Positions 29,910 through 39,253 of a stretch of DNA of 64,000 bases are shown one piece after another. How positions within the stretch are numbered: the stretch's first letter is position 1; each line of letters begins with the position of its first letter. The stretch is from positions 124,001-188,000 of the forward strand of contig PBQA01000016.1 in NCBI GenBank assembly GCA_002724925.1, read 5' to 3'. A program made the translations under genes and the position numbers. Source of the DNA: Oceanospirillaceae bacterium (GTDB lineage: Bacteria > Pseudomonadota > Gammaproteobacteria > Pseudomonadales > Oceanobacteraceae). The notes below the pieces were generated by a model. It saw nothing but the letters and a program-made list of their open reading frames with translations. It searched no databases and had not been told where the DNA came from.

Positions 29910-32591
29910 TCAGCTGTACAGCGGATCTGGTTTAGACGCATCAATAGAAAGCTGTTCTCTCCAGCTTTCTAACTCATCGGCAGACAGTGTGCCTTCTTTC
30001 ATCAACTCATAACCTGCGGCCCAGGCGACATGCTGCCAGTCAACTTCGAAGAATCGACGCAAGGCATCACGCGTATCACTGCGGCCAAAGCCGTCCGTAC
30101 CTAACACCTGATAGGCCCGACCTTGCGGAATGTAAGGACGAATTTGATCTGAATACGCCTTCATGTGGTCCGTCGCAGAAATCAGCGGCCCCTCACTTTG
30201 TTTAAGCTGAGCCGTCACATACGGTTCCGGAGTACGCTGACCCGCCGACAGCAGCGCTTCGCGCTCACAGGCCATACCATCACGTCGCAGCTCGTTGAAT
30301 GAAGTCACAGACCAGACGCTGGCCGCGATGCCTTTCTCGTTCAGCCACTCAGCGGCTTTTTCGACCTGACGCAGAATTGATCCCGACCCCATCAATTGCA
30401 CTGGCTTGTCTGTTCCTGCGGATTCGCGCAGGCGGTAAATCCCCCGACGTATACCTTCTTCAACGCCTTCAGGCATTGCAGGGTGTGGATAGTTCTCGTT
30501 CAGAGAAGTGATGTAGTAGAAGACTTTTTCTTTCTTCTCGTACATGCGTTTCAGGCCGTCCTGAACAATCACAGCCATCTCATAGGCATAGGTAGGGTCG
30601 TACGAAATGCAGTTTGGAATGGTCGATGCCAGCAGGTGGCTATGACCATCCTGATGTTGCAGACCTTCACCGTTCAGCGTTGTCCGGCCAGAGGTTGCGC
30701 CGATCAGGAAACCCTGACACTGCATATCCCCCGCCGCCCAGGCAAAGTCACCAATGCGCTGGAAGCCAAACATTGAGTAATAGATGTAGAACGGAATCAT
30801 GGCGAGGCCGTTGGTGCTGTATGAGCTGCCCGCAGCCATCCAGGCCGAGAAAGCACCCGCTTCATTGATGCCTTCTTCGAGGATACGGCCCTTTTTGTCT
30901 TCGCGATAATACATGACCTGTCCCTGATCGACCGGCTCATAGAGCTGACCTTCAGAGGAGTAAATACCCATCTGGCGGAACATACCTTCCATACCAAAGG
31001 TGCGCGCCTCATCCGGAACAATAGGGACAACACGTTCGCCCATGTTCTTATCTTTCACTACCTGAGACAGGATGCGAACAAAAGCCATCGTCGTCGATAT
31101 TTCCCGCTCACCCGTGCCGTCAAGTTGTGCCTGAAAGAAAGAAAGTTCTGGCGCCGTCAGGCCTTGCCAGTTTTCTGTACGTACCGGCAGGCTGCCGCCC
31201 AGTTTCTCACGCTGCTTACGCATGTAGGTCATTTCAGGGCTGTCCGCAGGCGGACGATAGAACGGCAGGTGCTCAAGGTCTTCATCACGAATCGGAATAC
31301 CGAAACGGTCACGGAACGCCTTCAGGCTATCGATATCCAGTTTCTTAACCTGGTGCGCCTGATTCTGCCCTTCAGCCTCTCCGCCCATACCGTAACCTTT
31401 AACGGTGTGCGCAAGAATCACGGTCGGCTTACCTTTGTGATTCACCGCTTCGTTATAAGCTGCAAACACTTTGTACGGGTCATGGCCACCACGATTGAGT
31501 TTAAAGATGTCTTCGTCGCTAAGGTCTTTAATCAGGTCTTTCAGCTCAGGATACTTTTCAAAGAAATGCTCACGCGTGTACTTACCGCCCTTGGCTTTGT
31601 AATTCTGGTATTCACCATCAACAGTTTCATCCATGCGCTTCTGCAGCAGGCCTTTGCGATCTTTTGCCAGTAATGGGTCCCAATGACGTCCCCAGACCAC
31701 CTTGATGACGTTCCAGCCCGCACCACGGAACTGACTCTCCAGTTCCTGAATGATTTTCCCGTTACCCCTGACCGGCCCGTCGAGGCGCTGCAGATTGCAA
31801 TTAATAACGAAGATCAGGTTTTCAAGCTTTTCGCGCCCAGCAAGACCGATAGCCCCCAGAGTCTCCGGCTCATCACATTCACCATCACCAAGAAATGCCC
31901 AGACCTTACGCCCCTTCCGAGGTACCAGGCCGCGTGCAGAAAGATAACGCATGAAGTGAGCCTGATAGATCGCCTGTAACGGGCCTAAACCCATCGAAAC
32001 TGTTGGGAACTGCCAATAGTCGGGCATCAGTTTAGGGTGTGGATAAGATGAAAGACCCGGCGCCAGCGCTTCCTGCCGGAAACGTTCCAGGTCTTTCTCT
32101 TCAAAGCGGCCTTCCAGGTAACTACGGGCATAAATACCCGGAGCGACATGCCCCTGATAATAAATCAGATCGCCGAGTGGAGACTGTTCGCTGTCGGCAT
32201 TAGGCGCGCGGAAAAAGTGGTTAAAGCCAACATCATAAAGCGTTGCGCTGGAGGCAAAACTGGAAATATGTCCGCCCAGGTCACCCGCGCCTTCTTTGTT
32301 CGCACGCAATACCATCGCCAGCGCATTCCAGCGAACCAATGAACGGATACGTCGCTCCATAAAGAGATCGCCGGGCATGGGCGCTTCTTTCTCAGGAGGG
32401 ATCGTATTGCGATAAGGGGTATTCAGGGCGTACGGGAGAGGCATACCATCACGGGTGGCCCTCTCGGCAATTCGCTCAATCAGAAAATGGGCTCTGTCTA
32501 ACCCTTCTGCGCGAATAACGGAGTGGATTGCATCCACCCATTCTTTAGTTTCCTGCGGATCTGCATCGTTCGTGTAGACCTGATCATCCAT
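29910..32591 (-). CDS. aceE: Pyruvate dehydrogenase E1 component (homodimeric)
   Basis: An 893-residue thiamine-diphosphate enzyme that decarboxylates pyruvate and passes the acetyl unit to AceF. The start is ATG 32591 with AGGAG nine bases upstream, giving MDDQVYTNDADPQETKEWVD; the longer frame from 32708 adds non-conserved residues. Family segments are intact: ERRIRSLVRWNALAMVLRAN, GDLGGHISSFASSATLYDVG, and the ThDP motif FLGDGECDEPETLGAIGLAG ending in VINCNLQRLDGPVRGN. Length is close to the E. coli enzyme (887). It forms an operon with aceF. No pdhR is adjacent. Confidence 0.97.
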   Translation of the reverse strand: MDDQVYTNDADPQETKEWVDAIHSVIRAEGLDRAHFLIERIAERATRDGMPLPYALNTPYRNTIPPEKEAPMPGDLFMERRIRSLVRWNALAMVLRANKEGAGDLGGHISSFASSATLYDVGFNHFFRAPNADSEQSPLGDLIYYQGHVAPGIYARSYLEGRFEEKDLERFRQEALAPGLSSYPHPKLMPDYWQFPTVSMGLGPLQAIYQAHFMRYLSARGLVPRKGRKVWAFLGDGECDEPETLGAIGLAGREKLENLIFVINCNLQRLDGPVRGNGKIIQELESQFRGAGWNVIKVVWGRHWDPLLAKDRKGLLQKRMDETVDGEYQNYKAKGGKYTREHFFEKYPELKDLIKDLSDEDIFKLNRGGHDPYKVFAAYNEAVNHKGKPTVILAHTVKGYGMGGEAEGQNQAHQVKKLDIDSLKAFRDRFGIPIRDEDLEHLPFYRPPADSPEMTYMRKQREKLGGSLPVRTENWQGLTAPELSFFQAQLDGTGEREISTTMAFVRILSQVVKDKNMGERVVPIVPDEARTFGMEGMFRQMGIYSSEGQLYEPVDQGQVMYYREDKKGRILEEGINEAGAFSAWMAAGSSYSTNGLAMIPFYIYYSMFGFQRIGDFAWAAGDMQCQGFLIGATSGRTTLNGEGLQHQDGHSHLLASTIPNCISYDPTYAYEMAVIVQDGLKRMYEKKEKVFYYITSLNENYPHPAMPEGVEEGIRRGIYRLRESAGTDKPVQLMGSGSILRQVEKAAEWLNEKGIAASVWSVTSFNELRRDGMACEREALLSAGQRTPEPYVTAQLKQSEGPLISATDHMKAYSDQIRPYIPQGRAYQVLGTDGFGRSDTRDALRRFFEVDWQHVAWAAGYELMKEGTLSADELESWREQLSIDASKPDPLYS

Positions 32592-32913
32592 TAGGTAGGC
32601 TCCTGACCTTGGGCATGTGCTGCACTCAGTATAGATAAAGTCTGGAAAAACACTCAGCCGGGGACGCAAACAATTTCGAGGCTGGTCGCAAAACTCTGTC
32701 TCAACCATTCACAGTTGCGGTTCCCGTCACAAAAGTGACTATTTTGTCATTTAAGACTTTCCACCTGATGGTGGGACATCGATATGTCCGTTGGGTTTCA
32801 TCAGGTTTCTCTGTCTCGTTTTGTCCAGATTGATCATTCCACCTTTTCCAGTGTCCCGTGACGACACGCCATCATGCCAATTTCCGCACAGTACCTATGG
32901 TTAATTGCATTGA
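32592..32913 (-). other. aceE upstream region
   Basis: A 320-base gap between divergent aceE and the cytochrome peroxidase remnant; it should hold the aceE promoter. Small inverted repeats are visible: CCACC-TGAT-GGTGG at 32761-32774, immediately followed by GGACAT-CGAT-ATGTCC at 32774-32789, and GTCAC-AAAA-GTGAC near 32730. I see no PdhR-like box and no gene. Confidence 0.5.
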
Positions 32914-33627
32914 ATTAGTCCAAACAGTTCTAAGACAGCCTACGTCAAGATAAGCAAACCCTCGCTATTTAAAGCTGGCGCTGATCTTTTCTTTAACGGT
33001 ACCGAGCGCGGTGTTGCTGGTTGTGCTTCGTGCCACAGTGGCGACTTTTTCACTGACGAAGGTTTCCATAACATCGCGATGCCGCAAATCGGTGAAGGCA
33101 AAGCTAACGGCGACAACGGTCATGAAGACTTTGGCCGAATGCGCGAAACAGGTATAGAGGGCGATAAGTTTGCCTTCCGTACACCGTCATTGCTGAACGT
33201 CGAACACACAGGACCTTTCGGTCACGCCGGTGCGTACGACTCCCTTGAAGCGGTCATTCGTCACCACCTGAACCCGACTCAAGCGATTGATGACTACTTC
33301 GCTGCGGGTGGTGAATGCTCGGCTCTGGCGCAAAATGAGAGTAACGCGACCTGTGAGGACTACAGCGGTGGTTACGCGGAAGAGAATACCCGCAAGGTGC
33401 TCGCAGCACTCGAAGCGGATCAGGCCGAAGGAACGTCTCTGCTGACGAATACCGAGCTCAGCGATCGACAAGTCGGGTACCTGGTGTCCTTTCTTGAAGC
33501 GCTGACGGACCCATGCCTGGAAGACAGTGCGTGTCTGAGCCAGTGGATACCGCAAGACCTGGATGAGGAAGACGGCAATCGACTGGAAATCATTGATCAG
33601 TTTGAATCCCAACTGCTGGCCAACTAA
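32914..33627 (+). pseudogene. 5'-truncated di-heme cytochrome c peroxidase (MauG-like)
   Basis: An open frame of 237 codons begins right after a TGA at 32911 and has no plausible start or signal peptide. It encodes only the C-terminal heme half of a di-heme cytochrome c peroxidase/MauG-type protein: RGVAGCASCHSGDFFTDEGF (CxxCH heme site at 33022-33036), then FAFRTPSLLNVEHTGPFGHA and GAYDSLEAVIRHHLNP. The N-terminal heme domain and export signal, required for a periplasmic c-type cytochrome, are missing. The first Met in frame (33079) lies after the heme motif, so the native protein cannot be made. The C-terminus ends normally and keeps its terminator, which points to a 5' deletion. Confidence 0.85.
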
Positions 33628-33653
33628 CCTCAGAGCCTCAACTCAATAGTCGC

Positions 33654-33690
33654 AAGGCCAGAACGTACAACCTACGTTCTGGCCTTTTTT
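33654..33690 (+). terminator. Terminator after the cytochrome peroxidase remnant
   Basis: AAGGCCAGAACGTA and TACGTTCTGGCCTT form a perfect 14-base stem with a CAACC loop, followed by TTTT. It lies 27 bases after the stop codon and separates this remnant from the chemosensory operon. Confidence 0.92.
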
Positions 33691-34060
33691 CATTCGAACA
33701 GTCGACGTTAGTCAAATAGATCAATTAACGATTAAAATCCTGCTCGTTATTGATCGTTGTTATAGTATTTCTGTAAGAATAAGCCTCTGTTTACAGCCTG
33801 TAACAGCAGAGCGTGGCACCTCGAAACAATACTTAATCATTCTGTTGAATTTATGTAGCCAGCCCCCTCAATTACACAGCACATCACCTCTCCAGTTTTT
33901 TGACAAAGCCCCCTCTCCGTCTATCGTTTTAACCATGAGTGGCCCGAAAGGCTAATTCATTGTCTCCCAAAGGGACAATCAACTATCCACTGGCCGTGCT
34001 GCATCCCCCTCTATCGGGAGGCTAACGCTGCACTCCAATACCCGAAGCAGGATCACGAAC
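33691..34060 (+). other. Upstream region of the chemosensory operon
   Basis: A 370-base stretch without a gene. It contains a near-perfect inverted repeat at 33719-33755 (listed separately) and a polypyrimidine-rich segment. No flagellar sigma-28 promoter or sigma-54 site of good quality was seen, so I expect an ordinary promoter in this interval. Confidence 0.5.
33719..33755. promoter_or_regulatory. Inverted repeat, candidate operator of the chemosensory operon
   Basis: GATCAATTAACG and CGTTATTGATC are inverted copies differing by one extra T, separated by 14 bases. The repeat lies about 310 bases upstream of the first chemosensory gene in an otherwise unstructured AT-rich region. No T-run follows it, so it is not a terminator. 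The binding protein is unknown. Confidence 0.4.
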
Positions 34061-35974
34061 ATGGCACTTGTGAAGAAACCTCAGAACTCCAGCGCGAAAC
34101 CATCCGACACAGCGGTCGACCCCAACGTCGCAAAAGAAGCCGAAGCAAAACGACGCCGGGCGCGCACCTTGGCTAAGCAACAACAGGCAGCCGAGCGTAT
34201 CGCCGCCGCTACTGGGCAACTATCTTCGGGTATTACGGAAGCTGCCGCAGCGAGCCAGCAACTGCAGAGCGCCTCAGACCAAATTGCGGTAACGGCCGAA
34301 GAGACCAGTGGAGCAGCGCAGGAATCACTCGCCGCCTTTAACCAGGTAAACGACTCTATTTCTCTGCAATTGAGCAACGCTGAAGGCTCACGGGCTCGCT
34401 GTGAGGTACTGACAGGCGTCGTTTCAGAAACCAGTGAGAAAATCGACAGCCTGGTCGCTAACGTCCGTGAAGCTGCCAATCGCCAATCCGCATCGGTTGT
34501 AAAAGTCTCTGAGCTTGAGAAGCAGGCAGCGAACATTGGCGATATCGTAAAGGCTGTCGTGCGCATAGCTGACCAGACCAACCTGCTGGCCCTGAACGCC
34601 GCGATTGAAGCAGCCCGTGCCGGCAAGCATGGCAAAGGTTTCGCTGTGGTTGCAGATGAAGTACGAACTCTCGCCGAAACGTCAGAAACCAGTGCCAATG
34701 AAATCCAGACCCTGGTCAAACAGATTCAGCACGAAGTAAAAGGCATTGCTGAAGGAATCAAAACCTCCTCAGAGCGGGTTGAAGTCGAAGTTGAAAAGGG
34801 TCACGTAATCCGCGAACAGCTGACGGGGATTCGCCGCAATATGTCAGACATCATGGATGGCACTCAGGAAATTGCCAGCGGCGCATCACAATCCAGCGTC
34901 GCCGCAAAACAGGCGCTCAAAGGCATCGAAGATATCGCCGCCGCCGCGGAAGAGCAGTCAGCTGCGGCTGAAGAGTCCGCCAAAACCGTCAACGAACAGA
35001 GCCAGGCTCTGAGCGAGTGTGAGCGGGCTTCGCAAAGCCTCTTCGACCTGGCGGATGATCTGCGTAACTCGACTGACGTCGCTAAAAGCGCCGAAGAAGT
35101 CGCATCAAGCGCAGAAGAGCTCTCCTCTGCAGTGCAGGAAATCAGCCGGGCTTCTACGCAGATCATGACCGCGATTGAACAGATTCGCCTCGGCTCACAA
35201 ACCGCAGCTGCAGCGACGGAAGAATCCTCCGCTGCCATTAATCAGATTGAGCGTGGACTGGAAATCGCACAGGATCGCGCAACACTCAGCCAGAAGCAGA
35301 TTGCCGAAATCAAAGAATCATTGACGACAAATAAAGCGTCAGTGGATGAATTAGTACACGGCATTGACGCATCGGTCGAAGCGACACAAAACAGCATCAG
35401 ACAAGTACGCGATCTTGAAACTGTGTCGCGACGCATCGACAAAATTGTAGAAGCGATTGCAATGGTATCTATTCAGACCAACATGCTTGCAGTAAATGGT
35501 TCGATTGAAGCCGCACGTGCTGGCGAGTTTGGTAAAGGATTTGTCGTGGTTGCTACTGACATACGCAACCTGGCTCGCGACTCTGCTGAAAATGCAGACC
35601 GAATCAAAGATCTGGTTAAATCCGTGCAGGATCAGATTTTTGCCGTCGGTAGCGACCTCGATGAAATCGTTGTAGCGGCAACCGAAGAAACCGAAAAAGC
35701 GAAAACGTCGACTTCAAACCTTACGCGCATTGAGAAAGAAATCCTTATTGTCGAAACAGGCGCCGACGAGATACTCAAAGCCTCTAATGATATTTCCGCT
35801 GCAATTCTGCAGGTGAAAAACGGTTCAGAACAAATCGCTACTGCCTCAGAAGAAGCTGAAAAGGCCGCAGATGAAGCCGCGAGTGCGGCAGAACAACAAT
35901 CTCGTGGTGCCGATGAGCTCGCCTCCGCTATTGAAGAAATTGCGTCGCTTGCTGATGAACTCCAGAGCCTCTGA
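34061..35974 (+). CDS. Soluble chemoreceptor with two signalling domains (DosM-like)
   Basis: A 637-residue chemoreceptor with no transmembrane or ligand-binding domain. Two complete MCP hairpin domains lie in tandem. The first tip, at about residues 170-190, reads [20 protein letters not shown]. The second, at about 467-490, reads [20 protein letters not shown], then [19 protein letters not shown]. Both keep the Glu and Arg of the CheA/CheW contact, but the second differs at several usually invariant positions. This is the architecture of V. cholerae DosM, which stabilises cytoplasmic cluster I arrays. It starts the operon. The N-terminal 30 residues are basic and Ala-rich with no recognisable domain. 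Confidence 0.93.
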   Translation: MALVKKPQNSSAKPSDTAVDPNVAKEAEAKRRRARTLAKQQQAAERIAAATGQLSSGITEAAAASQQLQSASDQIAVTAEETSGAAQESLAAFNQVNDSISLQLSNAEGSRARCEVLTGVVSETSEKIDSLVANVREAANRQSASVVKVSELEKQAANIGDIVKAVVRIADQTNLLALNAAIEAARAGKHGKGFAVVADEVRTLAETSETSANEIQTLVKQIQHEVKGIAEGIKTSSERVEVEVEKGHVIREQLTGIRRNMSDIMDGTQEIASGASQSSVAAKQALKGIEDIAAAAEEQSAAAEESAKTVNEQSQALSECERASQSLFDLADDLRNSTDVAKSAEEVASSAEELSSAVQEISRASTQIMTAIEQIRLGSQTAAAATEESSAAINQIERGLEIAQDRATLSQKQIAEIKESLTTNKASVDELVHGIDASVEATQNSIRQVRDLETVSRRIDKIVEAIAMVSIQTNMLAVNGSIEAARAGEFGKGFVVVATDIRNLARDSAENADRIKDLVKSVQDQIFAVGSDLDEIVVAATEETEKAKTSTSNLTRIEKEILIVETGADEILKASNDISAAILQVKNGSEQIATASEEAEKAADEAASAAEQQSRGADELASAIEEIASLADELQSL

Positions 35975-35985
35975 GGTGCAGAATT

Positions 35986-37539
35986 ATGAGCGCAGCCGAA
36001 GAAATTAATGAGCTGGATGATCTGGATAACGACGAGCGACAACAGTACGTCACCTTCCGTGTCGGCGATGAACTGTTCGCCGTAGAGATGAACCCAGTTC
36101 AGGAAATCATACGGGTTCCTGACGTTGTCCGGGTACCGCTGGCACCGCCCTCGCTGTGTGGTCTGGCAAATCTGCGAGGAAAAGTATTACCGATACTGTC
36201 ACTACGTTACCTGTTTGGCATTGCAGAGACAGAAAGTGATGAGGCAACACGAGCAGTCGTCATTGATGTCGGGCAACCCCTCGGCTTTGTCGTTGACCGG
36301 GTAGCCAGCGTTATTGATTGCGATCCTTCTCAACTGGAAGATGCATCCCAGATAAAGTCATCCGTAGATACGACTCTACTTAAAGGGGTCATCAAAAACA
36401 GTACTGCCAGCAGTATGGTGATGGTTGTCGATTTCCAGCAGCTCATCGATAACGAATTTGCGTCCCTTGATCAACTGACCAACGAAAGCAGCATGCTGTC
36501 GGATGGTTTAATCGACGACAGTATGAATCAGGAAGAAGCTGAAGAAGAAAGCGATCAGATTCAATTGGTCAGCTTTAGCGTTGATCGACAGGAGTACGCT
36601 ATTCATATCGATGACGTCAAAGAAATCGTGCAAATGCCTGAAGCGATCACCACGGTACCCAGGTCACCGCATCATATTCTCGGATTGATGAACCTGCGCG
36701 ACCAGCTACTTCCTCTGGTTGACTTGCGCACTATGTTTGCTCTGGAGGGTAAGCATCCTGACGATAAAAGCCGTGTCATTGTTGTGACATCTCACGGTTA
36801 CTTTCTGGGCATCGTTGTTGATGGTGTCAGCGAAGTTCTGCGCATAGACAAAGATACTGTTGAAGCGCTCATTCCTGCCCTGGCTAAAGAAGCCGAGCTT
36901 TCAGATATCACCGACATCTGCCGCCTGAACAATGGTGAAAGACTCGTTTCAATCCTGTCCATAGAACGCTTCTTCGATAGTGAAAACCTGCAGGAAACAA
37001 TCAGTGAGTTAGTGGAGGAAAACATGCTTGAACAGGAAAATTCGGATCACGACTACACCGACGATGATATGGAAGATGACAATCAGGTCGTGGTATTCAC
37101 ACTGAACCACGAGGAGTTTGCCGTCCCCATTACCAGCATCCAGGAAATCGTACGGATTCCGGATGAGCTCATCCGCGTACCCAAATCACCGGACTTCCTT
37201 GAGGGGGTTATCAATTTACGCGGCATTGTACTGCCGGTCGTCGACCTACGCAGGCGACTGGAGATAGAGGGTTCTGAACGCTCTGAGCGTCAGCGTATCG
37301 TTGTCTTCCTGATTCATGGTATCCGCACCGGCTTTATCGTCGATCAGGTCACAGAGGTACTTCGCCTGCCAGACGGTTGTGTTGAGCCTTCGCCAAGAAT
37401 TTCTGAGGAACACGGTGAGTTATTCTCGGGTATGGCAAATCTTCGCGACAGCAAACGCATGATCCAATTGATTGCACCTGATGCACTGATCGATGAGCAA
37501 TCAGTCGAACTGCTGGAAAATGCTGCAGGAGGTAACTGA
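35986..37539 (+). CDS. Protein of three fused CheW domains
   Basis: A 517-residue scaffold made of three tandem CheW (SH3-like) domains. Domain 1 at about 16-165 contains QQYVTFRVGDELFAVEMNPV and GLANLRGKVLPILSLRYL. Domain 2 at about 190-345 contains QLVSFSVDRQEYAIHIDDVK and GLMNLRDQLLPLVDLRTM. Domain 3 at about 365-510 contains VVFTLNHEEFAVPITSIQEI and GVINLRGIVLPVVDLRRR. The NLR and PxxDLR signatures are present in all three. Such a protein would couple receptors to CheA at three sites. Short acidic linkers join the domains. It starts 11 bases after the receptor gene. No separate single-domain CheW is present in this cluster. Confidence 0.95.
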   Translation: MSAAEEINELDDLDNDERQQYVTFRVGDELFAVEMNPVQEIIRVPDVVRVPLAPPSLCGLANLRGKVLPILSLRYLFGIAETESDEATRAVVIDVGQPLGFVVDRVASVIDCDPSQLEDASQIKSSVDTTLLKGVIKNSTASSMVMVVDFQQLIDNEFASLDQLTNESSMLSDGLIDDSMNQEEAEEESDQIQLVSFSVDRQEYAIHIDDVKEIVQMPEAITTVPRSPHHILGLMNLRDQLLPLVDLRTMFALEGKHPDDKSRVIVVTSHGYFLGIVVDGVSEVLRIDKDTVEALIPALAKEAELSDITDICRLNNGERLVSILSIERFFDSENLQETISELVEENMLEQENSDHDYTDDDMEDDNQVVVFTLNHEEFAVPITSIQEIVRIPDELIRVPKSPDFLEGVINLRGIVLPVVDLRRRLEIEGSERSERQRIVVFLIHGIRTGFIVDQVTEVLRLPDGCVEPSPRISEEHGELFSGMANLRDSKRMIQLIAPDALIDEQSVELLENAAGGN

Positions 37540-37543
37540 CACC

Positions 37544-38620
37544 ATGATAAAACTTCTGATTGTTGATGATTCTGCTCTGATGAGACGCCATTTGACACAA
37601 TTATTTGAATCAGAGGGCGACTTCACCATCCGTCACGCACGTAATGGTAACGAAGCCGTACAAATGAACCGGGATTTCCAGCCTGACGTAGTGACGCTGG
37701 ACATTAACATGCCTGAAATGGACGGTATTTCTGCTCTTTCACTGATCATGGCCGAGCGTCCGGTGCCTGTCATTATGCTGTCTTCGCTCACCCAGAAAGG
37801 CGCCCTCGCGACCTTTGAAGCCTTGAATCTTGGCGCTGTCGACTTCGTAGCGAAACCCGGCGGTACTATATCCATGTCACTGGATGATGTTGCAGCCGAT
37901 CTGATAGGTAAAGTCCGGTCTGTTACCAAGGCAAAGCTCAGACCAGGCTCTCAGGCCAAGCAGGCTCCAATACCGCGAGATACTGCCCCCAGAACCAGAG
38001 CGGCCCGACCTGCCCCCGCAGCCCAGGGCCGAGCAACAGGGGTCAAAGACAAAGTCATTCTGATCGGTGTAAGCACAGGTGGCCCCCGTACTCTGGAAGA
38101 TATTCTGCCCGCACTACCCGGTGACCTGGCCGCACCAGTGGTCATCGCCCAGCACATGCCTGCCAGCTTCACCAAGTCGTTGGCAAACAGACTTGACCGC
38201 GCCTGCCAGATGAGTGTTGAGGAGGTGGACAAAGCGACACCTCTCAGCCCCGGAACTATCTATATCGGACGAGGCAATGCCGACATCACAATTGCCATCC
38301 GTAATAGCCAGCTTTATGCCCTGAGCAAACCCGAAGATAAAGAATTCCTGTGGCATCCATCAGTCGAGCTGTTGGGTAAGTCCGCAATGCGTCACTGCGA
38401 TCCTAAAAAAGTTATGGCTATTTTACTGACAGGCATGGGTCACGACGGCTCCCGGGCTTTTGCCGAACTGCATAACAAGGGCGCGGAAACCATCGCAGAG
38501 AGTTCGGAAACTGCGATTGTATTTGGCATGCCTGCTGAATTGATTGAGCGCAGAGGTGCTGGGAAAGTACTTCCTGCTCATGCCATTGCCAATGAGATTA
38601 TCAGGTTTGCGTCACATTAA
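37544..38620 (+). CDS. cheB: Chemotaxis response regulator/methylesterase CheB
   Basis: A 358-residue two-domain enzyme that removes methyl groups from receptors. The start ATG 37544 has GCAGGAGG upstream. The receiver domain has LLIVDDSALMRRHL and the phospho-acceptor in VTLDINMPEMDG, followed by a Pro/Ala-rich linker. The methylesterase domain has GVSTGGPRTLEDIL (catalytic Ser), VIAQHMPASFT (His) and ILLTGMGHDGSRAF (Asp). The presence of CheB with CheR implies adaptation of the receptors by methylation. Confidence 0.96.
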   Translation: MIKLLIVDDSALMRRHLTQLFESEGDFTIRHARNGNEAVQMNRDFQPDVVTLDINMPEMDGISALSLIMAERPVPVIMLSSLTQKGALATFEALNLGAVDFVAKPGGTISMSLDDVAADLIGKVRSVTKAKLRPGSQAKQAPIPRDTAPRTRAARPAPAAQGRATGVKDKVILIGVSTGGPRTLEDILPALPGDLAAPVVIAQHMPASFTKSLANRLDRACQMSVEEVDKATPLSPGTIYIGRGNADITIAIRNSQLYALSKPEDKEFLWHPSVELLGKSAMRHCDPKKVMAILLTGMGHDGSRAFAELHNKGAETIAESSETAIVFGMPAELIERRGAGKVLPAHAIANEIIRFASH

Positions 38621-38632
38621 CCGGAGAGCATT

Positions 38633-39250
38633 ATGGCCTTAAAAAAATCAAACACGACAGCACCGGATGAGGCGCAATCAAGCCAACGTGACTGCAGTGA
38701 AATAAGCCAGGATCTCATTTCAGAAGATCCATCGAAACGCCGTTGGGCGGCACGCGATATTGTTTCATGCGAACACGCTTCGGTCATGTTATTGGATCAA
38801 CTGGAAGCTGAAAAAGATATCTCTGTTAAGCAGATTATCCTGAGCTCACTCACCCAGATTGGTGACACTGAAGCTGTCAACGGGCTGGTTCGCTGCTTAC
38901 GCACAGAGGATGTAAGTCTGCGAAATGAAGCCATTGAAGCCATGAAACACCTGCCTCAGGAAGTGGCATCGATTATGGCCAGCTTACTCAATGACCCTGA
39001 TCCGGATGTTCGCATCTTTGCGGTCAATATCCTCGAATCACTCTGTCATCCTGATGTCGAACAATGGCTGATCGATGTGATCCGTGACGACGAGCATATT
39101 AATGTCTGTGCCACGGCGGTTGACCTACTCGGCGAGGTCGGCAGCGAACAGTCTGAGCCTGCTCTGCAGGCCTTAAAAGAGCGATTTACCGATGAGCCTT
39201 ACATTCAATTTGCAGCAGATCTGGCGATCAAGCGAATTATTGGGAGCTGA
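38633..39250 (+). CDS. HEAT-repeat protein of the chemosensory operon
   Basis: A 205-residue all-helical protein of HEAT-type repeats, visible as repeated helix pairs: DPSKRRWAARDIVSCE, ISVKQIILSSLTQIGDTEAV, DVSLRNEAIEAMKHLPQEVA, DPDPDVRIFAVNILESLCHP and NVCATAVDLLGEVGSEQSEP. No catalytic residues are seen. A HEAT-repeat gene between CheB and CheR is also part of the V. cholerae cluster I order, as far as I recall, so it is probably a structural or adaptor component of the F9 array. The start ATG 38633 follows a GGAGAG site. Confidence 0.9.
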   Translation: MALKKSNTTAPDEAQSSQRDCSEISQDLISEDPSKRRWAARDIVSCEHASVMLLDQLEAEKDISVKQIILSSLTQIGDTEAVNGLVRCLRTEDVSLRNEAIEAMKHLPQEVASIMASLLNDPDPDVRIFAVNILESLCHPDVEQWLIDVIRDDEHINVCATAVDLLGEVGSEQSEPALQALKERFTDEPYIQFAADLAIKRIIGS

Positions 39251-39253
39251 TAC

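Noticed and set aside
29183-30012. Long plus-strand frames opposite aceF
   Set aside because: Ser/Thr-rich sequences caused by the reverse of Ala/Glu-rich linkers in the lipoyl domains.
33691-34060. Sigma-28 or sigma-54 promoter for the chemosensory operon
   Set aside because: TGGCAC and TGGCCGTGCTGCA-like sequences were examined, but the spacing to the second element is wrong.
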